From: Triglochin maritima
Lineage: Eukaryota; Streptophyta; Magnoliopsida; Alismatales; Juncaginaceae
Assembly: GCA_963682175.1 (NCBI GenBank)
Contig: OY821775.1
Coordinates: 37,880,053 to 37,944,052, forward strand
Direction: 5' to 3'
DNA length: 64,000 nucleotides
Part shown: piece by piece, positions 54,200 through 64,000 of the stretch
Numbering within the stretch: position 1 is the first letter of the stretch
How the letters are laid out: every line of letters starts with the position of its first letter
The notes under the pieces: generated by a model
Database searches by the model: none
Told to the model about the DNA's origin: nothing
What the model saw: only the letters and a program-made list of their open reading frames with translations
Position numbers and translations under genes: made by a program

Positions 54200-55995
54200 C
54201 TTTAGTATTTTATACGGGTTCTTGATAGTTCGACTGATCGGGGTGTAACTGTGCATATAAGAAAGGCACTACGAATTACTGCAGAGTAGCTCCCCGAAAT
54301 CTCATCAACAAGGTTCCAAAAATGCTCGACGTCTTGTGCTGCCTGATCCACAAACTCTGGTATATGGACTCCTTCTCCAATGACAAGTGTTTTCCAGAAT
54401 GGATGAATCTGCTCTAAATAAATTCTTTTACCTGACTCAATACAACCGTGCATGGTACATGCACAAGGAATCTCATGTGATGTCAGAAAAGCGCACCCGC
54501 AGCGATATTCAACTTGATTGCTTAAGTCATGCATTCTCTTCAACTCCTAACACAATAATGACAAGCAGTGATGCGAAACTCGACCATTTATATGCTGATA
54601 CAAAACACTTAAGTAGTTAGTCAAATTTCGACGTCTTGACTCTTCAAGAAAGTTCTGAATATTCGTCAGCTACATTTTAATAGCCGCGTTCACGCGGTTG
54701 AAAAGAGTGTCCAGAGATGCAGTCGATGTAGTGATTCACTCTTTCAGAGTCGAATAAGCGTTTTCAACCCTACAGTTTGTAGTGTTGCCAAAATGAAGGA
54801 CTTTGTTCGTCCAATTCAACAAAAACTTTTCTTTATGCATTAGCCACGTGTCTTCCAAATACTCTGTGATAGCTAGGCAATAGTGAAAAGTATCTTTCAG
54901 ATTATGGATTGCTCTATCTTACTCGGTTTGTGAAGCAGAAAGCATGACTTTCCTCCACTTTCCACACTTCAAATTCTCTACAAGCTTCTTGTTCTTGCCG
55001 AATACGTGGTATGCGTAGTTGTACACGTCTTCGTTGACATGTCATGTGCAAAGTAAATGAGCAGACTCAGAAAAAATATCTCTCACTTGTCGCATTAGGC
55101 CTAACTCCCGGTCCGTTATTATTGCAGTCGGACTGACAATATCAAATAACAGATCTCGCAACTTCTCCAACACCCACCGGTAACTAGACTCGGTTTCATC
55201 CTTCATAATCGCATAGCCAACGAGGAAGTTCATGTTTGTTGGAGTCACCTCAACCATCTCGAACAAATGTATCTTGTACTTGTTCGTTTTGTATCTCGAA
55301 TTCATGCAGATTACGAAAGGGTTTGTGCGCAACAACTGAACTGACGTCGGATGTGCTAAAAATGCGTGAGTGATGACATTAGTTTCTTCATCCGCCATAA
55401 TTCAATGTAAGTACTGATACTACACTGCCTGATGCAGAAACTGCTGAGCGGGATTCCTGTCTTCAGATTTCGTCCTCCTCATGTACTCTCTGCAGTTATA
55501 AATATGTCTCTGATTGAGATTATCCTCCGGGAATTTCTCCTTTACTGCCAACAAGATGCTACATGGTTTCATTTGTGCCCCAGTCATATCACGAACAATT
55601 TTCTTGGCCACAGGACTAAGACTGTTGATCTGTCGGTGACCATCTGCATAAACTTCAAGTCTGTGGTTGTGCTGCTTATGAGTACTATTAGAAACTGCGA
55701 CTCATCCATCACGATCTCGTCGCTCGACCACCTTTATCAAAAAATGACAACTGCAACCATTTCTTTTCGTGTTCTTCCGTATTGCAATATCCATATCACG
55801 AGAACTCATTTCACTTTTGCGATCGCATCTCAGATAACAATACATCTGAATCTGCTTTTGATTTGTATGATGATATTACCAAAAAAACTTGGCTCTGATG
55901 GCAACTTGTTTCGCCCATTTACTCACGTCCTCGATTGTTGGAAATACTTGTGTACTTAAACAAAGTCTCACTGTAATGTAATTCATCACCACTGA
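54200..55995 (-). pseudogene. Mutator-like transposase (MULE-2)
   Basis: From the right: FPTIEDVSKWAKQVAIRAKF and CSCHFLIKVV (zinc-binding FAR1/MULE N-terminus), AKKIVRDMTGAQMKPCSILL, EDNLNQRHIYNCREYMRR. Then FLHQAV, stop, YQYLH, stop, and MADEETNVITHAFLAHPTSV. The DDE domain follows: FVICMNSRYKTNKYKIHLFE, KDETESSYRWVLEKLRDLLF and SPTAIITDRELGLM. The first catalytic Asp (usual C/I-M-D-S-T-Y-K-T-N) is Asn here. The SWIM finger is VEYRCGCAFLTSHEIPCACT with MH. A basic linker (RGRPRGKLTRRDPSAFEYA) leads to the OTU domain. Two stops and more frameshifts; inactive. Confidence 0.85.
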
Positions 55996-56067
55996 AATCT
56001 TACAACGAACCTGAAATAATTTAAAATAACACAAAATAAATAAATTTAAAAACAAAAATAAAAGTGG

Positions 56068-56125
56068 GGCATCTGGCAAGGACGCCCCCACCATGGATGC
56101 AACGACTTAGACAGACGCCTGAGGC
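56068..56125. repeat. Subterminal palindrome, right end of MULE-2
   Basis: GGGGCATCTGGCAAGGACGCC and AGACAGACGCCTGAGGCG, relatives of the left-end blocks. Confidence 0.5.
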
Positions 56126-56325
56126 GATAAAAAAAATCCCGGACTTATCTCACCAGATTCAAGCGTTTCGCCAGATATTTTTGTGGTGTTGGTACTAGGA
56201 AAGTGAGGAAAACTTAGGTAGAAATCTTATTTTAAGAGACGAGACGAAATTGTTATTAAATGAATTGTGAATGGTAAAATGGTAATTATTAGGACGATTT
56301 AAATAGTTTTTCGACGACGACCAGT

Positions 56326-56823
56326 AAGTCCCTCGAGTGAGCTTAACTTAAAGCCGAACATTTCCAAAGTACGTCTCATTGCATCGAGTACCTGAAACAT
56401 TATTTTAATTTCTCGTGTGAGTCATGGTAGTTATGCCATGATACTTGCACTTTGTTTGCTTCTTCCAGTCAACACTTCGTTACTTCATCTAATCTGAGTG
56501 GAGAATCCAAGTGGAACCGTGTCAGATTCGTGGGTGCAAAAGTACTTCGCCAAATCTTTGAATAATAACATAATAAACTGGCTTGATGATGAAAGGAAGT
56601 AATAGTTTATTGAACCAAGTGCAACTCAAGGGTGCAATCAAATGGCTTTAAGATTTCATATATTCTATCTCGATTTACTTATTTAACATCAAAACTTTCT
56701 TTGTGGTGGTTAGCGTTTTTAGGAATCTTCAAAAGGTTTATCTATTACATGTGTCATAATCTGTTGCACTTTCCAACCTCATCCAAAATGTTGCATGTAT
56801 TAGCTACGCATTAAGGTTCCAAG
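56326..56823. other. Unassigned DNA right of MULE-2
   Basis: No gene or repeat copy recognised. Confidence 0.3.
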
Positions 56824-57393
56824 TAGGGGTGAAAACGGAGCGGATACGAAGCGGATGTGCCAGTATCCGAATTCGTATCCATTTTTTTTCTCGAATCCGA
56901 ATCTGAATCCGAATTCGAATCCGATCGAATGAATGAGAAATGGCTCCGAATTCGTATCCGTCGAATTCGGATCCGAATTCGAATAAATTCACATCCGAAT
57001 TAAGTTTAAAATCCATTCCGAATTAGGATATCCGAATTCGTTAAAAAATCCGAATAGACTTAAAAAACATTTTTTGATTGATCTAAACAAGAATAAATTT
57101 CAACCTTTATTTTTTGCCTACATGAAAAAATATTAAATATAATATAAATAACATAATTTAATTCCATATATATTGTATATATTTTTTATTTTTATTTATA
57201 TGTGCATATAAAAAACGAACCGGATATTATTCGAATCGGATGTACCAATATCCATATTCGTTTCGTTTTTTTACGGATGTTTATATCCGAATACAAATTC
57301 GGTTGCGGATTTTTTTTTCTCGGATAATTTTTTTTGATTTCGAATACGGAGTCGGTCGGATTGACGGATTTCGGACACAAAGTTTCACCCCTA
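56824..57393. mobile_element. hAT-like non-autonomous element, perfect 8-bp TSD
   Basis: The left end is TAGGGGTGAAAACGGAGCGG and the complement of the right end is TAGGGGTGAAACTTTGTGTC. Flanking GTTCCAAG occurs at 56816-56823 and 57394-57401, an exact 8-bp TSD. Many TCCGAATTCGAAT-type repeats lie near both ends. No transposase. Probably mobilised by an unrelated autonomous hAT. Confidence 0.92.
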
Positions 57394-58788
57394 GTTCCAA
57401 GCGCTTCTTTAATTAATTGCTAGAAAAATCAGATCCACTACGAAATAAAACTACTTTTGAGCTTTGACCGAAGATCCGAACTTTACTCGTCAGAATAAAA
57501 TTTTGCACCAAAAACAGATGTTTTTTTCTTCATATTAAAAGTTCACAAACTTTGACTGAAGCACCGAGGTCGAGGGTCATCAACTTAAGAGCTTCATTAT
57601 GAAATATTGAAATGTAACCGTCATGTCTTTTGCACAGCTGAGTTGTGGAAAAAGGTATGAAGATCTGATTGTCGTGTGATTCTATTCTATTTGTAATGTT
57701 ATACTTTAAGTTATAGCTTTTCCGGGAAACTTCCACAAGCATGCATATAGGAGCATTTGTTGGGTATGATCTCACGTTTAAAGTGGACATTAATTAAAAA
57801 AATCATACAAGATATTTTTCCTTGGAGTAAGAATAACCGAGGACTTCTTGCATGTTTTGTGATTGTAGACTATAATCTTTGTGTAACTGTAATATGTTAG
57901 GATTCCATGCGGCTCTTGTAGATAATTCCGCCCAAACCTCAAAGATAGAAACCTCACACACAAGAGGTTGTAGAAAAAAATAAGCCAAACCACATGTGAC
58001 AAGTACACAAAAAGAATTACGTGTGACCCACAAGGCTTCCAAAACTAGAAAAACTTCCACTATAGAAAAAGATTACACCGACAAAATTCTCCCAAAATTT
58101 CCACCCTCCCAAAAACAACTCTCGACAACTTTTTTCTCTTGAAAACCTTAGTTTTTTCTATCTAGAATTGGCATTATAAAACTCATGAAAATACCCCTAT
58201 TATTCTAATACACAAGGAAACCACTTGATTACAATCAAATCTCACAAAATCCGAAACTATATCCCTAAGATTCCCCTAAATCGGGAAAGACTTGGTCAGG
58301 AAATAGCCTAGACCAGTCAACTCTGTAGGAAACCAGTGGATCGGTTTTTCTTACTATAATTCCAGACCCTAGCTAGTCGACTGCTTTCCATACTTGATCA
58401 ACCGGTGTACGTGAATTTAGCTCGCATATGCGTTGGATGTGCCGTTTCTGGAACCTGCTACTTGATCTTTCATTGTGCTTCACCCGTGAGTCTTTATCTA
58501 CGATTCAGTCTTGTCAGTAACCCAATACAACTTCTTCGTTACCCATAAAAAAGCTGACAGAATTTTAGATACAAAACTCCAACAATCACTACCTTGGGTT
58601 GTTTTGGCCTACCCAACCGAAAAAACAAATTGTTGAATCTCCACCTTGACCTATGCCTCCTACCTTTGCTATGTCCCATCACGTAACACGCCCCCATCCG
58701 GGGTATCCTTTGCAACTCATCTACATCCGCAACGTGTTGCTCCTCGATCCTAATTGACAACACGTCCCAATAGCTTGTATTCACCGCG
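57394..58788. other. Unassigned AT-rich DNA, possibly old copia LTR
   Basis: No gene is supported. The 81-codon minus frame at 58539-58784 has no recognisable domain. Text around 58560-58750 (ACTACCTTGGGTTG, TTGAATCTCCACCTTGACC) recalls copia LTRs but no partner copy is present in the window. Confidence 0.35.
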
Positions 58789-59977
58789 TGTGATGAGTCT
58801 TAAAATTTAACCACAAGTGTACGGTGTTGTAGTATACGGGTCGAACACAAGGAGACGAAGATGAATTCTAATCTGAATGATTTATGCAACTAAACCAACA
58901 TGCATACAAGAACCTACGATGGAAATAATATTTGTTTTAATGAATCGTGCACCTAATGATTTAACTTAAGCTAAACTAAAGATGTTTAAGATAAGAATTC
59001 AGATATTAAAATTGGAGATGACGTATATGGATTTAGGATTGAGAAAAAATAGATTATAGAAACTAAGCATCACATAAAATAATGTGTTTTTAAGTGATCA
59101 CAATTTACTGCAACATTAGATCTAACAAAATTAAAGAGTGTATTCTTATGAAATTATGTCCTTGTTCCTTTAAGATTTCAGTGATAAAACTCATATAGTT
59201 AAAGTCACTCAAACAAAATAAACAAAAAATTAACCACAATAAGAACAACTACACTTTGAAACCCACTTTTCTAAATCCTTTCATTCCTATCACTGATCTG
59301 TCTACCCCTTTAAAATTAAAAGAAACAAGATACAAGAAAGATAGGGTTGTGGAGGAAGAGAGACTCACTCCTTTCCACCCCTTTAAATAGCCCATACAAG
59401 TAGGATTTTCTATTCTCCCACTTCAGCAGTCTTCCACACACTTTTTGGGCGCTATAGGTTTGAAATTTGGAAATATATGAAATACAAACATTGTGCATAT
59501 GGAAGTGTTCTTTGTAAAACATTTTGAATCACCTTATTTGGATATTGGAGCAGAAAATTATGCACAAATTACTGATGATCAAATGATTGTCCGGTTTCCA
59601 AATAAAGTTTGTCTTGACACACTTTTTCACCATCATATAATCACAATTTGACAAGTCTTAAGAGAAACGAATATTTTTTCCTTTAAATTTTCTTTCCAAC
59701 GGATCTAGAATCATCAACTTTGGTACTCAGATGTGGTTGTTATAAATAAAACAAGTTGCATGTCCTCGCAGTCTTGATTTCTATATCTGAACTTTTATAT
59801 TTGATATTGATTGCATAATCTGAATTTGCAAATATAATTTGAGTATTTTCTCATCAATTTACAACACAATAGAGAGTATAAACATGTGGAGTAGATTTCT
59901 ATTATCATGTCCTTCAACTTTCACTTTATATATCAGATTTTGCATTTAAGTCCTTCCATTTTTCGATATTTTACACA
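58789..59977 (-). repeat. Possible Athila-type LTR remnant
   Basis: TGATGAGTCTTAAAATTTAA, then CCACAAGTGTACGG and TATACGGGTCG, repeat the pattern at the start of the A/C LTRs (ACCGCAAGTGCACG, then TACGGGTCGTCC). The right limit and a TSD could not be found. Confidence 0.4.
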
Positions 59978-62900
59978 ATTGTATCTATTTTCTTGTAACC
60001 AACAAAATGAAACACTCGACATAGCATTATTCAAATACAAAAGTAAGATAATAGTGAAGATAAAAATGATAAATTATGATACACATTAGCGTGCAAGCTG
60101 CTCTCCTTTCAATAACTTATTGACTCCACCTTAAGTCAGACATTGATGCCCCTTTAAAACAAATATGGCCAATGATATAAGATTTTTCTTCAATTAAAAA
60201 CAATGCTCCTTGTGATTTTGGGGTTTAATCTCTGTGATGCTTTGCATTTTAAAATTTTAAATTTTTCGATGTTTCAGGACGATACATCTACAATGTGTTA
60301 TAAATATTTTAGCACTAATTTTAGGTATTTACAATATATGCAACATAAATATGGTTGAAGTCGTGAAGTATTGAGATAGTTGTGAGTTAAGGGTCAGCTT
60401 CTCCTAAACACACTTAATGATGTATCACGAGAAACAATATCAGATCAGAGTTCTTTGTACCACATCATAGTAAGGTTTAATTTCTGGCAATTAACAATGA
60501 GTACTAGAAGTTCTGGTCTTTAGGGAAATTAAGTTCAATAAATTTATTGTTCGTACACAAATCTTTTCTGAAGCCAAGTTTGTTGAAACATCGTTGGTCA
60601 AAATTAGATGAAAATTATTGTCATGAGAATAAAATTGTCTGAAACTTGCAACTATACTTTTTGAACTTGTATAATTTCTCTTTTCTGATAGTAATTAGGT
60701 GCTTAATATTAATAACAACTTCGCTGCGAACCACAGCTAAGTTTCAAAACATAAAACCATAAAGCTGTTGCCTGTTGGACCAGTTATGGGTTAACATGCC
60801 TGGTGGACATACTAGTCCAAAGAAAAGTTTTAAAGTGTACAAGCATATTAGTCAAAAAAGACGACATTTTCATTCCTTGCATAAGTTGCATTGTCTTGTT
60901 TTCGTCCCGTCTTTTACCATTATATAATTTGAGGATGAATAAGCAATTGATGAAGTAATTATTCTTATATAGTATGTTTGGACGCCATAACTAAACAAGA
61001 AGAATTGAAAACATGCTGCTCACAACTTGTATATTTTTTGATGCATTAGTTAATGTGAAATGTGAAAATCCAAAGAGTGTCGTTTATAACTGACAGGGTT
61101 GAATTATTTTGGTGTATCATCATATTAATATTTGAATTTCAAAATTTATGAAAATATTCAATATAAATGATAAAGAAATACGTATACGACTCAGATTTTA
61201 TCTTCTAGATTTTTAGTGACACCAACTTCTACCCCTCATTGAACATATATTTAGCAGTTAATATTATATCTTACCAAATTAATTTCATACCACTTTGAGT
61301 TGTATTCTAAAAAACACATCCCAAGTTAAGAGGTGAAATAACGTCTCCTTGTGTTTGAGTTTGTATAATTAAGCAAATCACTAGTTATTTTAAAATATCA
61401 TAAATCGTAAAAGTTGTACTTTTTTAAATTGTTGTACTTTGTTGTAAGAAATTCCAAAATAATAGAGTTCAGATTGTATTTTTTTTGATGACCTAATTTT
61501 TTTTGACATCCACTCTTAGTTGGGTTAAACGGACTGCAAAATTGTAAACATTTAAACAATCTAACTTAATGAACAAAGTAAGACACGTAACTTCCGACAT
61601 ATACATGTGTGAAGGATACATATGAACATGTGTTGATGACTAAGATCACGGACGGCACTACGTACAGGCGGAAAGGGGGGATCCCTTGGATTTTGGGATT
61701 TCCTTTCGCTTATAAACACATGGGTATACGGTATACCCACTTGTAGGTTAAATATCCAACCAAACCACTCAATATCTTAAATAAATTTATTAATCCATTC
61801 CGAAACCATATTTATCTAACTATTTCCCAAGCTAACCAAGCCCTCTACACCCAATTGGTCCATAAGACAAAAAGAATTAAACCCTCGTCCAACACTCCAA
61901 TCCAAGCTAGCACATTTTCTCCTCCTCTCAACCCCCATCGAATGGAAAACTTCCACACCCTTTATTGCAGCCATGCGATAAGTGTTTAACTCTTGGTATT
62001 GTTCCCGGAGGTATAGCTCTACTTGTGTTGGGATATGGTTTTATACCTTATGAGCACGGTTGACCCTGGGAAATGCGGTTTAACAATTGTTAGGAGCGTA
62101 AACCTTAGTACAAATGTTGTTGGATTACTTCCATTTTAAATAATTCTGATCATGAAAAAAACATTTCTTGATGTATTTCTACTAACCATCCTTCGTTTAA
62201 TCATTTCGTATAAGTCAGTAAACTGTAAATATAGCACCTATTATTGTACTGTGTTATAGAGTTGGACCTTGAATTGAGTACAACTGTAGAATTCGGGCCT
62301 AGATCTGAACTAACTATACGTAGCAGACAGTCCGCTACAGGCCTTTTATTCAAGCTTACGAGAATTATTCCTTTCAATTTCTCTGACCTTACTTTGAATT
62401 CCTTTAATCCGGAAACAACATTTTCATTGTTGCAGGAATGAAACTTCATCCACATGCATTCAATTTCTGTTAAGCTCATCGTGTGTCTTTGTGGCCTATA
62501 TTTTTGTTTCAAAAGGATTTTAGAGTAAACAACAAAATAACTACAAAGTTAAGCATCGTCATGTGTTCGGCTTCAGGATTCCAAAGAACATGGGCTCCTA
62601 GTAACTTAGCCCATCAAACATGTCTTAGCTCAAACATAATGTTCGCAATCACACTCACAAGCAGCAATTTTGGAAATGTAAAATGAGAGAATGTATGACT
62701 AATTTCATAACCAGCTTTAGAAATAATCAATCCTTTTTGAATAAACGCCTCGTGTGGCATGAATTTTGTATGATGTTTGTAGTATGTAAGTTTTTCAGTT
62801 ATGGTTTTGCATTTTACCTCCTAAATGTCATTTTGCAATCATAACCCATACATAATCCTTTATTATCTCTTTTCAAACCTGCAACCTTGGCTTGCTTGCC

Positions 62901-63251
62901 TTGCGTACTGAATTTCGTTGGTTCTTGGTTTTGGTACGGGTGTCTTTCCCGAGGACCGATGCGAGTTGTGTGTTTTCCAACATTAGTCCCCCCCAATAGC
63001 AAAGCGACCTTTCCGTGGTTGTTAGGGTCGATGACACCTAAACTAATAATAAATTTAAACAAATGTAGCGGAAAACAAACAAAATAAGAGAACAATCAAA
63101 CCATACCTTCAAGTCTACAACTACTCATCTTGCTTTCCTGGTTGGTCTCATATTGACATCACTGAATGTTACAAGATTGAAGATTAAATTCTTCGTTAGT
63201 TCAACATGTTAAACCAAAATCTAAGTGACTCACAGATAGAGTTACAAACAG
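59978..63251. other. Segmental duplication, copy 2
   Basis: Matches 34207-36823, starting at ACAATTGTATCTATTTTC. Extra blocks at about 61002-61547 and 62597-62745 are missing in copy 1, and a 16-bp piece of copy 1 (near 35163) is missing here. Contains the near-identical block 62090-62567 and the exon-like 62868-63035 with a lost splice donor. No complete gene. Confidence 0.85.
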
Positions 63252-64000
63252 TAGGGATATAGGTATATCCATATCCACTTTTATTATTCGGATACATATA
63301 CAGATATGAATCATTACGATATCCATATCCTCGTAAAGAGATGCTATCACGGTCTGGATACAAAACACTCGGAAACAGACGAATAGGAATACAAATCAGA
63401 CATAAAAAATAAATATCCATATCTATGTAAATATAGCAAAATATATTAAAAAATTAGATAAGTGTCATATATGTTATAACTAAATGATTTAATAATAACT
63501 GAAGTTAATCAATAATGGAGAAATTCATAGAAAATTCGTTTGAAGGGGTTTTAGGTTGAAGTTACGCACAATGACTAACAATAAGAATGTTACATTTTAT
63601 GCTTAAAACTAGCTTTTGAAATATTTTAGCTTTTCAAGTTTGTATAATTTACATGGTAGAGAAAAACTATCTAAGACTTGAGGAAATGAAAGACTACATG
63701 GTAGTTTTAGTAATTTTTTATCTTTGATCTTATGAAGTCAAACATACTGACATAATATATTATGAGTAACTATTAGCTATAAGAAATAAAAAAATGGTGT
63801 AATTAGGTTTATAGCAAATATATATTGTAGTTTTTTAACCACGTGGATATCCATATCCGTGAACAAAGGATAAATCAGTATCTGTATCTGTTATTTTTTG
63901 AACTTGATATATGTATCCGTATCCGAAAAAATTGAAAAACCAATTATCGTTTCCACCATATATGAATACAAATATATATTTAGTATGTATAAACCATATC
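63252..64000. mobile_element. hAT-like element, copy 3, cut by window end
   Basis: Starts TAGGGATATAGGTATATCCA like 36824 and follows it base for base with few changes up to the window end. The right TIR lies just outside. Confidence 0.8.

Larger units (their letters stand above)
49977..56325. mobile_element. MULE-2: Mutator-like element with PMD and transposase-OTU genes
   Basis: The ends are inverted: left GAAAACTACTTAAATC then GAATTACCATTTTGCC; complement of right GAAAAACTATTTAAATC then TAATTACCATTTTACC. Inside each end lie GC-rich palindromes. A plant-mobile-domain gene runs on the plus strand (50655-52140, 3' part duplicated to 53373) and meets a transposase-OTU gene on the minus strand (55995-53405). 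The outermost bases and TSD could not be fixed. Both genes carry disabling changes. Confidence 0.82.

Noticed and set aside
58539..58784. 81-codon minus frame with basic Arg/His text
   Set aside because: No domain, no conserved neighbour and LTR-like surroundings.
1..64000. tRNA, rRNA, snoRNA and organellar insertions
   Set aside because: No cloverleaf, rRNA core or plastid/mitochondrial gene text was recognised by eye. A covariance-model scan was not possible.

Overview
This 64 kb window is AT-rich nuclear DNA of a flowering plant, most likely a eudicot. I base that on its transposons: Ty3/gypsy elements of Athila and chromovirus type, Ty1/copia elements primed by initiator tRNA-Met, Mutator-like elements (MULEs) with SWIM, OTU and plant-mobile domains, hAT-like and CACTA MITEs, and a captured fragment of an L-type lectin receptor kinase. 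I found no intact ordinary host gene, no rRNA or tRNA gene and no CRISPR array. The species cannot be named from the sequence.

Positions 1-27168 are a nest built on one old chromovirus-like gypsy element (E, minus strand, LTRs 1146-1590 and 26720-27168). Its gag, protease, RT, RNase H, H2C2 and integrase pieces lie in correct order but are separated by insertions. These are a CACTA-type MITE (25564-26344), copia remnants F and G (11314-16679), a hAT-like MITE (10372-10923), a long-TIR element carrying a lectin-receptor-kinase fragment (1892-9710), and Athila-derived retroelements A (3251-9244), B (17986-22053) and D (a solo LTR, 22570-24160).

Positions 27169-34206 hold LTR-like DNA studded with GGTCGACC palindromes. 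Copia element H (28988-32923) is inserted there. It has an open gag-protease-integrase frame with all catalytic residues, but RT and RNase H are deleted.

Positions 34207-64000 contain a tandem segmental duplication: 34207-37588 recurs from 59978 to the window end, offset about 25.8 kb. Between the copies lie a deleted MULE (38160-40193), a full-length non-autonomous Athila-like element C (41073-48357, perfect TSD GTGAC), a foldback MITE (49029-49502), a 6.3 kb MULE with convergent plant-mobile-domain and transposase-OTU genes (49977-56325), and a hAT-like element with a perfect 8-bp TSD (56824-57393).

Three things stand out. A 16-20 bp perfect palindrome built on ACCGCCAATTGGCGGT is shared by unrelated gypsy and copia LTRs and a gypsy leader. 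The elements A/B/C form a gag-only family with a conserved C-terminal module where pol should be. The large MULE combines a plant-mobile-domain gene, an OTU-type cysteine protease domain and palindromic subterminal repeats.
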